Part shown: piece by piece, positions 30,219 through 40,731 of the stretch
How positions within the stretch are numbered: the first letter of the stretch is position 1
Layout: every line of letters begins with the position of its first letter
Assembly: GCA_013376995.1 (NCBI GenBank)
Contig: JACAAZ010000011.1
Coordinates: forward strand, 69,332 to 133,331
Direction of reading: 5' to 3'
DNA: 64,000 nucleotides
Source: Bacteroidota bacterium
GTDB taxonomy: Bacteria; Bacteroidota; Bacteroidia; Bacteroidales; UBA4417
Notes under the pieces: generated by a model
The model's database searches: none
The model's input: only the letters and a program-made list of their open reading frames with translations
What the model was told of the DNA's origin: nothing
Translations under genes and position numbers: made by a program

Positions 30219-30764
30219 ATGAAACTATCTCAAAAGATTTCAATACTTGTCATCGTCGCTTTGGCAAGTATCACAAGCAGGATTGATGCTCAACCTGAAG
30301 GCGGCAACAGGCAAAAAAGAATGGAAAGAATAGATGCCCAGCGAGTTGCTTTTATCACTGACCGTTTGCAGCTTACTCCTTCTGAAGCACAGGTTTTTTG
30401 GCCTGTATTCAACGAATACGATGCTAAACGAAAAGCCTTGACAAAGAACTTTCACAAAGCGCCTCCGGGTGAAGAAAAACGTTTTGAAGATATGTCGGAC
30501 AAGGAAGCATCTGAAGCTGCAGATAACCAGCTGGTTGAAGCTCAAAAGCTACTTGACCTCAGGAAAGAGTATCACGCAAAATTCAAGAGTGTGCTCCCTG
30601 CTCAAAAAGTATTAGGGTTGTATGAATCTGAGAAGGATTTCCAGAGGCACCTGATTGATCAGCTGAAAGAAGGCCGTGGCCAGGGGCCAGGAAAAGGTAA
30701 AGGGCCAGGATCCGGAAGGCAACTTAGGGACAGGAGCGGTAAGGAAGCACCAGATAATGAATAA
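30219..30764 (+). CDS. Spy/CpxP-like periplasmic protein
   Basis: 181 aa with signal peptide; RVAFITDRLQLTPSEAQVFWPVFNEY. Confidence 0.65.
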   Translation: MKLSQKISILVIVALASITSRIDAQPEGGNRQKRMERIDAQRVAFITDRLQLTPSEAQVFWPVFNEYDAKRKALTKNFHKAPPGEEKRFEDMSDKEASEAADNQLVEAQKLLDLRKEYHAKFKSVLPAQKVLGLYESEKDFQRHLIDQLKEGRGQGPGKGKGPGSGRQLRDRSGKEAPDNE

Positions 30765-30782
30765 TGATTGAAGTGGGAGATA

Positions 30783-30812
30783 AAAAAAGGCAACCACCTG
30801 GTTGCCTTTTTT
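30783..30812. terminator. Bidirectional Rho-independent terminator
   Basis: AAAAAAGGCAACCACCTGGTTGCCTTTTTT between convergent genes. Confidence 0.9.
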
Positions 30813-30832
30813 ATCTGATCAAAATCCCATAA

Positions 30833-32785
30833 TTACCCATTCATGGATATGAGGAATTCTTCATTTGTATCTGTATATTTCATCTTATCTTTCAGGAATT
30901 CCATTGCTTCAATTGGGTTCATGTCAGCAAGGTGATTCCTGAGAATCCAAAGACGTTGCAATACATCTTTCTCAAGCAGGAGGTCATCACGCCTTGTGCT
31001 GGAGGCAACAATATCAACAGCGGGAAAAATACGCTTGTTGGACAATTTCCTGTCTAACTGCAATTCCATGTTGCCGGTTCCCTTGAATTCTTCAAAGATA
31101 ACCTCATCCATACGAGATCCTGTTTCGATAAGTGCTGTTGCGATGATGGTTAGCGAACCTCCATTTTCAATCTGGCGGGCAGCACCAAAGAACCTTTTGG
31201 GCTTTTGCAGTGCATTTGCTTCAACACCGCCTGACAGTACCTTGCCTGATGCGGGTGCTACTGTATTGTAGGCACGTGCAAGGCGGGTAATGGAATCAAG
31301 CAGGATGACTACATCATGGCCACACTCAGTCAATCTTTTTGCTTTTTCAAGAACAAGGTTGGCAATCTTAACGTGCCTGTCAGCCGGCTCGTCAAATGTG
31401 GACGAGATAACTTCTGCCTTAACAGAACGCGCCATATCAGTTACTTCTTCCGGGCGTTCGTCAATTAACAGAACAATGAGGAAAGCTTCAGGATGGTTTG
31501 CAGCGATTGCGTTGGCAATTTCTTTAAGTAGGACAGTCTTACCGGTCTTTGGCTGAGAAACAATCAGGCCTCTCTGGCCTTTTCCGATTGGGCAGAAAAG
31601 GTCAATGATCCTTGTACTCATTGTAGATCCGGGATGACCGGTCAGCCGGAATTTCTTTTCAGGGAATAATGGTGTAAGGTAATCAAACGGAATACGGTCA
31701 CGGATCTCCTCAGGAGTGCGGCCGTTAATCGTTTCTACTTTCACCAGCGGGAAATATTTTTCTCCGTCTTTTGGCGGACGAATGGTTCCTTTTATTGTAT
31801 CCCCTGTTTTGAGGCCGAATAGTTTAATCTGTGATTGGGAAACATATACATCATCAGGAGAATTCAGGTAGTTGTAGTCGGATGAGCGCAGGAAGCCATA
31901 ACCATCAGGCATGATTTCCAGGACACCCTCGCATGCAACAATTCCTTCAAACTCCCACAAATAATCTTCACGTGGTTTACCACGCTCCATCTTGTTGTTG
32001 AAACGTTGTTGCTGGTTATCCCTGTTTTGTTCGTTGGGACGTTGAACTTCCTGTGGAAGTCCAATTTCCTGAGTTATGCCCATTTCCTGTGGGAGGCCGA
32101 TTTCCGGGGCAATGCTGTTTTCAGCTTCCTGGGGCACAATGCGGTTTGACGATGGTTCCTTGAATTCAAACGATGGCAGGAAGTCATCCTGTTCGATCAA
32201 TGGCATCCCCAAATCCATGATAGCTTCATCGTCACGGATATGCCTTGAGAGTTTCTCCCTTTTTTCCCAGCGTTTGTTTGGCTGGTTATGACGATCCTGG
32301 TTTCCGGGAGTATTGGCATGAGGAGTTACAACCTGGGTAGGTTGCTGAACAGGAGTTGTTGGAATGATCTTCTCCTCTTTTGGTGGTGCGGTAAATAATT
32401 CCGGAGTAGATGCTTTTACAGGTTGAGGAGGAGTAAATGGTGTACTTTCTTTTCCTTCAGGATTCCTGGGCATTGGCTGGGGAATGGTCGGACGGTTGGG
32501 TTGTCCTGGTTTGCGGCCCCTACGTTGTTTATCTTTAAATTCACCTTGCCCCGGGCGGCTTAATACCTCAGGTGGGATACGTTTGCGCCTCTTTTCACGC
32601 TCTGTCTCCTGGATTTTCTTTTCAGCTTCCAGCAGGTCCTCAGGGGGATTGGCGGCTTGGTGGTCGAGTATCTGGTAAACCAGATCTTGTTTTTTGAGGG
32701 AATCACTTTTGCGGATATTGAGCTTCTTTGCCACATCACGCAAATCAGGAAGCAGCATCTCTTCGAGCTGGCTTTTATCGTACAT
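30833..32785 (-). CDS. rho: Transcription termination factor Rho with large N-terminal insertion
   Basis: 650 aa; [56 protein letters not shown]. Confidence 0.97.
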   Translation of the reverse strand: MYDKSQLEEMLLPDLRDVAKKLNIRKSDSLKKQDLVYQILDHQAANPPEDLLEAEKKIQETEREKRRKRIPPEVLSRPGQGEFKDKQRRGRKPGQPNRPTIPQPMPRNPEGKESTPFTPPQPVKASTPELFTAPPKEEKIIPTTPVQQPTQVVTPHANTPGNQDRHNQPNKRWEKREKLSRHIRDDEAIMDLGMPLIEQDDFLPSFEFKEPSSNRIVPQEAENSIAPEIGLPQEMGITQEIGLPQEVQRPNEQNRDNQQQRFNNKMERGKPREDYLWEFEGIVACEGVLEIMPDGYGFLRSSDYNYLNSPDDVYVSQSQIKLFGLKTGDTIKGTIRPPKDGEKYFPLVKVETINGRTPEEIRDRIPFDYLTPLFPEKKFRLTGHPGSTMSTRIIDLFCPIGKGQRGLIVSQPKTGKTVLLKEIANAIAANHPEAFLIVLLIDERPEEVTDMARSVKAEVISSTFDEPADRHVKIANLVLEKAKRLTECGHDVVILLDSITRLARAYNTVAPASGKVLSGGVEANALQKPKRFFGAARQIENGGSLTIIATALIETGSRMDEVIFEEFKGTGNMELQLDRKLSNKRIFPAVDIVASSTRRDDLLLEKDVLQRLWILRNHLADMNPIEAMEFLKDKMKYTDTNEEFLISMNG

Positions 32786-33068
32786 GCGAAAAATAATTAA
32801 TGAACTTGAAAGAGTTTTGGTTTTTCAGATTATGTGTTTTTGGATATAGCCTCAAACAGGCATACTGGAAAGGCTGAACCGGGAAAATGATAAGGGAGAC
32901 TTGAGAAATAAGTGTAATAACGTCACAAAGATAGATTAAATTATTCAATTTGGTTGAGACATACAAAAAATTTCTTTTCACATCCACTTGTTGAAAGTAT
33001 TTATTTGTCGAGCATTACGAATGAACGTTACACTTCTGTATTTTCGCTGCAAAAAGAAGGGAATTTTT

Positions 33069-33731
33069 ATGACCGCAACGCGGCTGACAGATACATACCG
33101 CCACCAGGGCCTTCGGAGGAAATTGACTGAGCTGTTGCGTCAGAAAGGAATAATGGATGAAAGTGTTTTAAATGCTATTTTCACAGTTCCCCGCCACTAT
33201 TTCTTTGATTCTTCTTTCCTCGAATTCGCCTATGAGGATAAGGCTTTCCCAATTGGTTCCGGCCAGACGATCTCCCAGCCATATACTGTGGCATTCCAGT
33301 CTGAATTACTTAAAGTAAGCCCGCATATGCGGGTTCTTGAAATAGGCACTGGATCAGGATACCAGGCATGCATTCTTGCTGAAATGGGGGCTAAGGTTTA
33401 CACCATTGAAAGACAGAAATTGCTGTTTGATAAAACAAAAGACCTGCTGCCAAAAATGAACTTCCGTATTCGTCCTTTCTATGGTGATGGGTATAAGGGA
33501 CTTCCGGCCCATGCCCCTTTTGATCGAATACTGATAACTGCTGCAGCTCCAAATATCCCCAATGAACTACTTTCTCAGCTTAAAGTTGGGGGAGTAATGG
33601 TAGTACCTGTAGGAGAAGATGTTCAAACCATGTACAGGCTTGAGAGATCCAGCGAGACAGAATTCATATCTGAGAAACATGGAATGTTCAGATTTGTACC
33701 AATGTTATCAGATAAAGCAAAGGATATTTAG
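33069..33731 (+). CDS. pcm: Protein-L-isoaspartate O-methyltransferase
   Basis: FPIGSGQTISQPYTVAFQSELL, VLEIGTGSGYQACILAEMG; the likely start MTATRLTD lies inside the longer ORF from 32988. Confidence 0.9.
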   Translation: MTATRLTDTYRHQGLRRKLTELLRQKGIMDESVLNAIFTVPRHYFFDSSFLEFAYEDKAFPIGSGQTISQPYTVAFQSELLKVSPHMRVLEIGTGSGYQACILAEMGAKVYTIERQKLLFDKTKDLLPKMNFRIRPFYGDGYKGLPAHAPFDRILITAAAPNIPNELLSQLKVGGVMVVPVGEDVQTMYRLERSSETEFISEKHGMFRFVPMLSDKAKDI

Positions 33732-33784
33732 CTGATATCTTTACGAAACTACCTTCAACAGCCGGTATAATTTCTTCCCTTCCC

Positions 33785-36184
33785 TTATATCTCAACGATG
33801 ATGCCAATAGTTGGTAATACGGTGCCTGATACGTTCTTAAGGTATTTCACTTCATAACGGGAAGCATCTTCAGGGTTTATTACCGGATTACCGTTTAAAT
33901 CTCTTTGCAGCACCAGGTTAGGAGCACCATCAGCTTTAAAATTGTAGACATTTTGAATATCCAGGTAAATGTTGAGGGACCATTTCTTAAAAAAATACTC
34001 CTTATCCACTCTCAAATCTAATTGCTGAAATGCCTTTAACCTCTCGGAATTATAACGGTTATAATCCAGGTAGCCTTGCCCTTGAACATTCCAGGCTGCA
34101 ATGAGCGTTGATCGGTTAATGTCGTAGGGTGTGTAAGGTGCACCTCCAACATACCTCCATTTCATACCGATCTCCCAGTTTTTCTTCAGACTGCTGAAGG
34201 CTGTGATGTTTAGAATATGATGATTATCCCATGCGGATGGAATAAATTTTCCCAGCTTATCTTCTGAATAAGAATGAACCCAGGAGTAGGAAACCGTGAG
34301 GTCTACAAAATTCATGATCTTATCCTTGATATAAAGTTCAGCACCGTAAGCCTTACCTTTGACTGTTGAAACTACTTCTTCATTGCCGTAAACACCAAAG
34401 TCAGCAGGTTTGCTTGCTAATGATACAGAATCTTTAACTGAGAATGGATAATGCGAATACCATTTGTAGAATCCTTCAAGGGTAATGCGTGAATTGGGTT
34501 TCCTGCGGTATTCCAGGCCAGCTACAAGGTGATCTGCCTGTATATACTTGATTTTATTCGATTTGTTTTTAAGCTCTCCATCTGCATCCCGGTATCCTAG
34601 CATGGTGTAAGATGGAAGCTGGTAATACCTGCCAACGTTGAAGTTTAGCAGTAACTTATCTGTTAAGGTATAGGATGCTGAGAACCTTGGAGAGAACTGT
34701 CGGAGAAGGTTGTTCATGCTGTTGGAGTAACTGTTGGCATCCATGCGTGCTCCAAGGGATAGTGACAAGCGTTCTTCAAGGTAACTTCGGCTTACCTGTG
34801 CAAAAATGTTCCACTTGATAAATTTCAAAGCAGAATCAAAGCGAATGGCAGTAACGGTATCCGTTGCATTGGGGATGAAAACCTTTTCAAACGTATTATT
34901 ACTGTATTTGCTGAATTCCGAACCGGCACCATAGGTCAGCTTATACCCGTTAAACCGGGCAACTTCTTCATACCGGAATTTATTCTCAATTTCCTGTGAA
35001 ACATACTTCAGATTTAACTTGGAAGGATCAGAGTCGAGATTTTTTTCAAATTTGAATTCTTCGTTGTTCAGCATGTTTCTGCTGATAACAAATGTTCCGT
35101 AGGAATTTTCCCTGTAATGGCGGTAAATAGCTCCAATGGCATAATTCCACTGGTTGTTCACAGGGAGGTAATCCAGGATGTATTGCTGGTCTTCAGTTGG
35201 GTTGTTTATACCCGTATTCAGTTTCATTTTGTCAAGGGCACCAAGGCTGATAATAGTCAACTCATTCTTGACATTGAATTTTGTCTTCACTTTGAACATA
35301 TAGTCGTTGAAAGTGGGGAGAAAAGGGAGGCCGATCGCACTAAAAAGGAATTGAAGATAAGAGCGGCGGACAGAAAAAAGGAAGTTAGTCTTCTTATTGA
35401 TTGGCCCGTTAGCGCTGAATGCTGTTTCACTGGCCCCTAAAGTAGCACGGTAAACAATTTTGTCAGGATTTCCGTCAATCAATTTCATGTCAAGCACAGA
35501 GCTAAGTGTGTTTCCACGGCTTGCAGGGAATGAGCCTGAATAGAAATCAACATCCCGGAGGAAATCGGTGTTAATTATACCAACCGGCCCGCCGGAAGCG
35601 CCCTGGGTAGCAAAATGATTCAGGTTGGGTATTTCCATGCCATCCAGCAGGAATTTGTTCTCTGCGGGGCCACCACCTCTTACAATTACATCATTTCGGA
35701 ATGATACCGAGGATGCGACACCGGGCAGCGACTGAATTACTTTGGATATATCCCTGTTTGCACCCGGGCTTTTTTCAATTTCTGAAATCCCAAGCGACCT
35801 GAGCGATACCGGGCTTTCTTCAACCCGCTTGAAAGGGGAAGCTTTAATTTCTACATTACCTAATTCCACAGTTTGTTCCTTCATTGCAATATCCAGGAAT
35901 ACTGTTTTGGAATTGGAAACATGGATCTCTTCTGTAGTTACTTTCTCAAACCCAACTGATGAAGCTGTGACCCGCACAAAATCCGGTATCAGCCCGTCGA
36001 ATTCGAAATTGCCGTCAGGATCGCTGACAGCCCCTATGGTTGTACCATCAATAATCAGGTTGGCAAAAGGAATAGGGGAGTTGTTCTTAATGTTGTATAC
36101 CCTTCCTTTGAGTGTCCCGGATTGGGCAAAACCTTCAAAAGCAAGAACTATAAAAAGAATTGACAAAATTCCATTGAACCTCAT
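33785..36184 (-). CDS. TonB-dependent receptor with N-terminal carboxypeptidase-like domain
   Basis: 799 aa; SGTLKGRVYNIKNNSPIPFANLIIDGTTIGAVSDPDGNFEF, plug domain DVIVRGGGPAENKFLLDGMEIPNLNHF. Confidence 0.92.
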   Translation of the reverse strand: MRFNGILSILFIVLAFEGFAQSGTLKGRVYNIKNNSPIPFANLIIDGTTIGAVSDPDGNFEFDGLIPDFVRVTASSVGFEKVTTEEIHVSNSKTVFLDIAMKEQTVELGNVEIKASPFKRVEESPVSLRSLGISEIEKSPGANRDISKVIQSLPGVASSVSFRNDVIVRGGGPAENKFLLDGMEIPNLNHFATQGASGGPVGIINTDFLRDVDFYSGSFPASRGNTLSSVLDMKLIDGNPDKIVYRATLGASETAFSANGPINKKTNFLFSVRRSYLQFLFSAIGLPFLPTFNDYMFKVKTKFNVKNELTIISLGALDKMKLNTGINNPTEDQQYILDYLPVNNQWNYAIGAIYRHYRENSYGTFVISRNMLNNEEFKFEKNLDSDPSKLNLKYVSQEIENKFRYEEVARFNGYKLTYGAGSEFSKYSNNTFEKVFIPNATDTVTAIRFDSALKFIKWNIFAQVSRSYLEERLSLSLGARMDANSYSNSMNNLLRQFSPRFSASYTLTDKLLLNFNVGRYYQLPSYTMLGYRDADGELKNKSNKIKYIQADHLVAGLEYRRKPNSRITLEGFYKWYSHYPFSVKDSVSLASKPADFGVYGNEEVVSTVKGKAYGAELYIKDKIMNFVDLTVSYSWVHSYSEDKLGKFIPSAWDNHHILNITAFSSLKKNWEIGMKWRYVGGAPYTPYDINRSTLIAAWNVQGQGYLDYNRYNSERLKAFQQLDLRVDKEYFFKKWSLNIYLDIQNVYNFKADGAPNLVLQRDLNGNPVINPEDASRYEVKYLKNVSGTVLPTIGIIVEI

Positions 36185-36413
36185 CGTTTTTTGTTTAATG
36201 ATTTGTTTAAATACATAAACAAAGTGAAAATAAAAAGGTTTGCAGAAATTGAAAAAAAATCAAAATGGAATACCAAAGAGGTGTCAAAGTGAAAAAACCA
36301 ACATCCAACATCGACTCATGCATGTGAAAAGAATCTGCATATTTAAACCTGGCTTTGTAGAAAGCAGGCATAAAAAAGAATCCGGTATGACAGAGAAAGT
36401 GAGAATGCCTTGT

Positions 36414-37148
36414 TTATGGCACTACATTCATTTCAACCTGAAGCTGTTTCGGAGTATTTTCCTCAATAACTATAGGTTTAAGCAAGGAGTTGGCATAATC
36501 GCCAGAACCATACCAGCCAAGGAAATCCCCAGGGGAGAGCGTAATGCTGTTATCCATGTCTTTCCAGACATCAAGATAATATGTCCCTGGTGCGACAGCT
36601 GGGAACGAAAAACTTACAATAGACCCGAACCCGAATACATTAACACTGTCAGCCGATTGGCCAGCTGACCTTGCTGCAAGGGATGTAAATAAACGAACCT
36701 TGGCTGAAGAGAGGTCCAGTTTTTTACCTTCAGCAAAGCTTGCAGTGCCACTCAGCGCCGACTTCCCGGAAGGTAATACATAAAGTTTGACACTGTCAGA
36801 AACCTGGTTTCCTGAAGGGTCGGTTACCCTGATTATGGTGCGGTATAATCCTCCTTGCAAAGGTGCAAGCCAATAAACTGAATCTCCATATCCAGATATC
36901 TTTCCCCCATTGGTTGTATAGGAAAAAACCAGTTCATCCCCGTCAGCATCAGAAGCCAGAACAGTAAGCAAAGCTATGGAACCGGCAGGAACTGTATCCA
37001 TTGACAATAAAACTCCATCAATGGTTGGGATACTCTGGACCTTTTCGGAGCAGCTACTGATAAACAAAGCAGTTATAAGAGCAACGCTGAGGAAGCCTAG
37101 GATGTAAAATTTCAGATATTGGTTCATAAGTCGCCTGATTAGCAGCAT
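36414..37148 (-). CDS. Hypothetical lipoprotein with Ig-like region
   Basis: 244 aa; ALFISSCSEKVQSIP lipobox; DADGDELVFSYTTNGGKISG. Confidence 0.65.
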   Translation of the reverse strand: MLLIRRLMNQYLKFYILGFLSVALITALFISSCSEKVQSIPTIDGVLLSMDTVPAGSIALLTVLASDADGDELVFSYTTNGGKISGYGDSVYWLAPLQGGLYRTIIRVTDPSGNQVSDSVKLYVLPSGKSALSGTASFAEGKKLDLSSAKVRLFTSLAARSAGQSADSVNVFGFGSIVSFSFPAVAPGTYYLDVWKDMDNSITLSPGDFLGWYGSGDYANSLLKPIVIEENTPKQLQVEMNVVP

Positions 37149-37256
37149 GCAAAATAATTAAAAATTGTGCTAGCTGAGGCAAAATGCAGATATTATTTTA
37201 CAGTATGCCCGTTTTGATCAACAAATTGAAATTGCCAGCATTCATTTTTAGGTTCC

Positions 37257-40200
37257 ATGAAAAAAACTGACCTTTGCCAAAAAATATACATTAACGATTT
37301 CCTGATGATTTTCGGCTCAAAGAACTGTTATTCTCTACTCATTTTACTCTGTATACTGCTTTTAGGCAAAACATTTCATAGCAATGCCCAAAATGTTTTT
37401 CATCCGCAGAAGCCCGATCCAGGATGTGTTTCATGGGTTGATTCTGTTTATTCACGGTTAACTCCCGCTCAGCGGGTCGCTCAATTGCTGATGATCCGCG
37501 CCAATTCTGTTGTTGACTCAGGCGAAATCAGGCAGGTCGCTGCATGGATCAGGCAATACAACATTGGTGGTATCTGTTTTTTTAAAGGGGGTCCACTTAG
37601 GCAGGCAATTCTGACTAATTACTACCAGTCGATGGCTGCTACACCTATACTTATTTCAATGGATGCGGAATGGGGACTGGGTATGCGTTTGGATAGCACT
37701 ATTGCTTTCGCTCGTCAAATGACCTTAGGCGCAATGGCTGATGAATCTCTTATCACCCGCTATGGTGAGGAAATGGCCAGGCAATTAAGGAGGATAGGAG
37801 TACAGGTGAGTTTTTCACCTGTGGCTGACATAAACAATAACCCGGCAAACCCGGTGATAAATGTGCGCTCATTCGGTGAAGACAGAAAAGATGTTGCCAG
37901 AAAGGCGCTACTTTACATGAAGGGTTTGCAAAAAGGAGGTGTAATGAGTGTGGCAAAGCACTTTCCAGGCCATGGTGATACTGATACCGATTCACACCTT
38001 GCTTTACCAGTCATTGATCATTCTGCTGAAACAATTGATACACTCGAATTATACCCGTTCAAAAAACTCATTGAAGCTGGTGTTGATGGGATCATGATTG
38101 CCCATCTTTTTATCCCTGCGCTTGATTCCTCCCGGAATCTGCCTTCCAGCTTATCCAAAATTGTAGTCAATGATCTGCTCAAAAATAAGCTCGGTTTTAA
38201 AGGTGTGATCTTTACTGATGCACTCGATATGAAAGGTGCAGCCAATTTTGCCCCCCAGGGGATGGTTGAAGTGAAAGCTTTGGAGGCTGGAAATGATGTG
38301 CTTTTATTACCTGAATCTGTCGACAGTGCAGTTCAAAATATCCTGGCTGCAGTTGATAGCGGACTAATAAGCCAAACGATTATAGAAGAGCGTTGTAAAA
38401 AGATGCTTGCTCTTAAATATAAGTTGGGGATTTCTCAAACGCAGACAGTAAAAGTTGAAGGATTAGTTGCGGACCTTAATACCCCCATGGCTGATTACCT
38501 CAACAGAACTTGCTACGGATCAGCAGTTACACTTTTAAAGAATGATGGAGGTCTTCTCCCGATCCAACGACAAGACACACTTAAGATAGCTTGTGTGACC
38601 ATTGGTTTCAAAGATGAGACTCAATTTCAGCAACGCTTGTCTTCCTATGCTGCTATTGATCATTATTCTTTTCCAAGAGATCCGGAAGCAAGGCAGTTAT
38701 GGAAATTCAGGACTACACTTGATAAGTATAACCTGGTAATAGTCAATATAAACAATACACATCCTTCACCCTTACGTGATTTCGGGATTTCCGAGGTTAC
38801 CACCGCTTGGGTGGATACTTTGCTGGCCAGTAAGCCTTGCGTGCTGAATGTCTGTGCTTTGCCCTATTCTGTTGCCCTGTTCCGAAATGCTGACAAGGCC
38901 CAATCAGTTATCATATCTTACCAGGATAATGCTACAGCCTATGATGCATCCGCTCAATTGATATTTGGGGGAATAATGGCGAAAGGTCACACCCCGGTTT
39001 CCATTTCTGCAAGATTCCCTCTTCATAGCGGACTACCTGACGCCAATGTAAGCCGATTTAAGTTTACACTTCCTGAAGATGCAGATATTCCATCTGCTTC
39101 ACTAGCCAGGGTTGATAGTATAGTAAGAGAGGGTATGCAGGCAAAGGCCTACCCGGGTTGCCAGGTTCTGATAGCAGTAAATGGCAAGGTTATCTATTCA
39201 AAATCTTTTGGTTATCATGACTACAGCAATAAGGAACCGGTACTGAATTCTGATATTTATGATCTTGCCAGTGTCACTAAGGTGGCAGCTACTACCCTGG
39301 CTGTAATGAAGTTACACGATGAACATAAAATAGATCCGAAAAAGCCTTTATCCCGCTATCTTCCTATGCTTGATAACAGCAACAAGAACAAAATAAGCGT
39401 ACAGGAAGTGATGGCTCATCAGGCAGGGCTTGTTGCCTGGATACCTTTTTACAAAAAGGCCATGGAAGGAGGAAAATGGGATTCTGCTATCTTTAGCAGG
39501 GTTGCTGATTCATCTTTTTCTCTTCGAGTTGCTGAAAATCTTTATGTCCGTAAGGATTATCCGGCTTGGATGCTTGATTCCATTGTTCGCTCTCCGCTTT
39601 CTCCGAAGAAGGAATACAAATACAGCGACCTGGGTTTCATCCTCATGCAGCAGGCTATAGAACACATCGCAGGAATGCCATTGGACCAATATGTTAAAAA
39701 TGAGTTTTACAGTCCCATGGGGTTACCCACTCTGGGATTTCACCCCAGGGAAACATTTCCATTGAAAAGAATTATTCCGACTGAGAATGATACTGTATTC
39801 AGAAGGCAGGTGGTTCATGGTGATGTGCATGATCCAGCAGCTGCTATGATGGGTGGCGTAGCGGGCCATGCGGGCCTGTTCGGGAATGCTACCGACCTGG
39901 CTGCTTTGTTCCAGATGCTCTTGCAGCATGGGAATTATGGAGGCCAGCATTACCTGGATAGCTCAACTATAGAGGAATTTACATCGCGACAATTCCCAGG
40001 TAACCGAAGGGGATTAGGGTTCGACAAACCCCAGGATCCGGGTGAAGAAGGCCCTGCATGTGCTGATGCCTCCCCCAGAAGTTTCGGACACACAGGGTTT
40101 ACCGGTACTTATGTATGGGCAGATCCTGATAACCAGATGATCCTTGTTTTCCTTTCGAATCGAGTAAACCCGGATGCCGAGGATAATAAACTTGTAAAAC

Positions 40201-40301
40201 TGGGTACACGAACAAAAATTCAGCAAGTAGTCTATGATGCGATCCGGGAATCGAATAAACAGGTTAGCCCCGCGAGGAAACTTGTTAATTCGGCAGAATG
40301 A
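37257..40301 (+). CDS. Glycoside hydrolase family 3 / serine hydrolase (beta-lactamase-type) fusion
   Basis: 1014 aa; GH3 KHFPGHGDTDTDSHLALP and GFKGVIFTDALDMKGA; C-terminal DLASVTKVAATTLAVMKL (SxxK) and YKYSDLGFILM. Confidence 0.93.
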   Translation: MKKTDLCQKIYINDFLMIFGSKNCYSLLILLCILLLGKTFHSNAQNVFHPQKPDPGCVSWVDSVYSRLTPAQRVAQLLMIRANSVVDSGEIRQVAAWIRQYNIGGICFFKGGPLRQAILTNYYQSMAATPILISMDAEWGLGMRLDSTIAFARQMTLGAMADESLITRYGEEMARQLRRIGVQVSFSPVADINNNPANPVINVRSFGEDRKDVARKALLYMKGLQKGGVMSVAKHFPGHGDTDTDSHLALPVIDHSAETIDTLELYPFKKLIEAGVDGIMIAHLFIPALDSSRNLPSSLSKIVVNDLLKNKLGFKGVIFTDALDMKGAANFAPQGMVEVKALEAGNDVLLLPESVDSAVQNILAAVDSGLISQTIIEERCKKMLALKYKLGISQTQTVKVEGLVADLNTPMADYLNRTCYGSAVTLLKNDGGLLPIQRQDTLKIACVTIGFKDETQFQQRLSSYAAIDHYSFPRDPEARQLWKFRTTLDKYNLVIVNINNTHPSPLRDFGISEVTTAWVDTLLASKPCVLNVCALPYSVALFRNADKAQSVIISYQDNATAYDASAQLIFGGIMAKGHTPVSISARFPLHSGLPDANVSRFKFTLPEDADIPSASLARVDSIVREGMQAKAYPGCQVLIAVNGKVIYSKSFGYHDYSNKEPVLNSDIYDLASVTKVAATTLAVMKLHDEHKIDPKKPLSRYLPMLDNSNKNKISVQEVMAHQAGLVAWIPFYKKAMEGGKWDSAIFSRVADSSFSLRVAENLYVRKDYPAWMLDSIVRSPLSPKKEYKYSDLGFILMQQAIEHIAGMPLDQYVKNEFYSPMGLPTLGFHPRETFPLKRIIPTENDTVFRRQVVHGDVHDPAAAMMGGVAGHAGLFGNATDLAALFQMLLQHGNYGGQHYLDSSTIEEFTSRQFPGNRRGLGFDKPQDPGEEGPACADASPRSFGHTGFTGTYVWADPDNQMILVFLSNRVNPDAEDNKLVKLGTRTKIQQVVYDAIRESNKQVSPARKLVNSAE

Positions 40302-40308
40302 GGAGGTG

Positions 40309-40560
40309 GGAAGCTGGAAGCCGGAAGTCGGAAGTCGGAAGTCGGAAGCCGGAAGCCGGAAGTCGGAAGCCGGAAGCCGGAAGTCGGAAGTCGGAAGCCG
40401 GAAGCCGGAAGTGGGAAGCCGGAAGTGGGAAGCTGGAAGCCGGAAGTCGGAAGCCGGAAGTCGGAAGTCGGAAGCTGGAAGCCGGAAGCCGGAAGTGGGA
40501 AGTCGGAAGTCGGAAGCTGGAAGCCGGAAGCCGGAAGCCGGAAGTCGGAAATCGGAAATA
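40309..40560. repeat. 36-unit heptanucleotide tandem array GGAAG(C/T)(C/T/G)
   Basis: 252 bp = 36 x 7; GGAAG core invariant in the first 34 units. Confidence 0.97.
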
Positions 40561-40581
40561 CAAATGTAAATACCTAACCTT

Positions 40582-40645
40582 TATAACGCCGAACCCTTAT
40601 AACGCCGAACCCTTATAACGCCGAACCCTTTTAACCCTAAACCCT
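40582..40645. repeat. 16-bp tandem repeat TATAACGCCGAACCCT x3 plus degenerate fourth copy
   Basis: 40582-40597, 40598-40613, 40614-40629 identical, then TTTAACCCTAAACCCT. Confidence 0.95.
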
Positions 40646-40731
40646 TCGAACATATAACAATAATTTGAACAACAACAGATAATCCGCCTCTTGCGGAAAA
40701 TTAAATTCACAACTATTAAATACGTTTTTGT

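Noticed and set aside
32988-33068. N-terminal extension of the isoaspartate methyltransferase
   Set aside because: Sequence before MTATRLTD does not resemble the family and overlaps the likely promoter/leader region.
40309-40560. Possible CRISPR array
   Set aside because: Repeat unit is 7 bp with no spacers and no cas genes nearby.
40234-40618. Overlapping ORFs 40234-40569 (+), 40285-40563 (-) and 40298-40618 (+)
   Set aside because: All are translations of the GGAAGYN array in different frames; frame-independent openness shows they are repeat artefacts.
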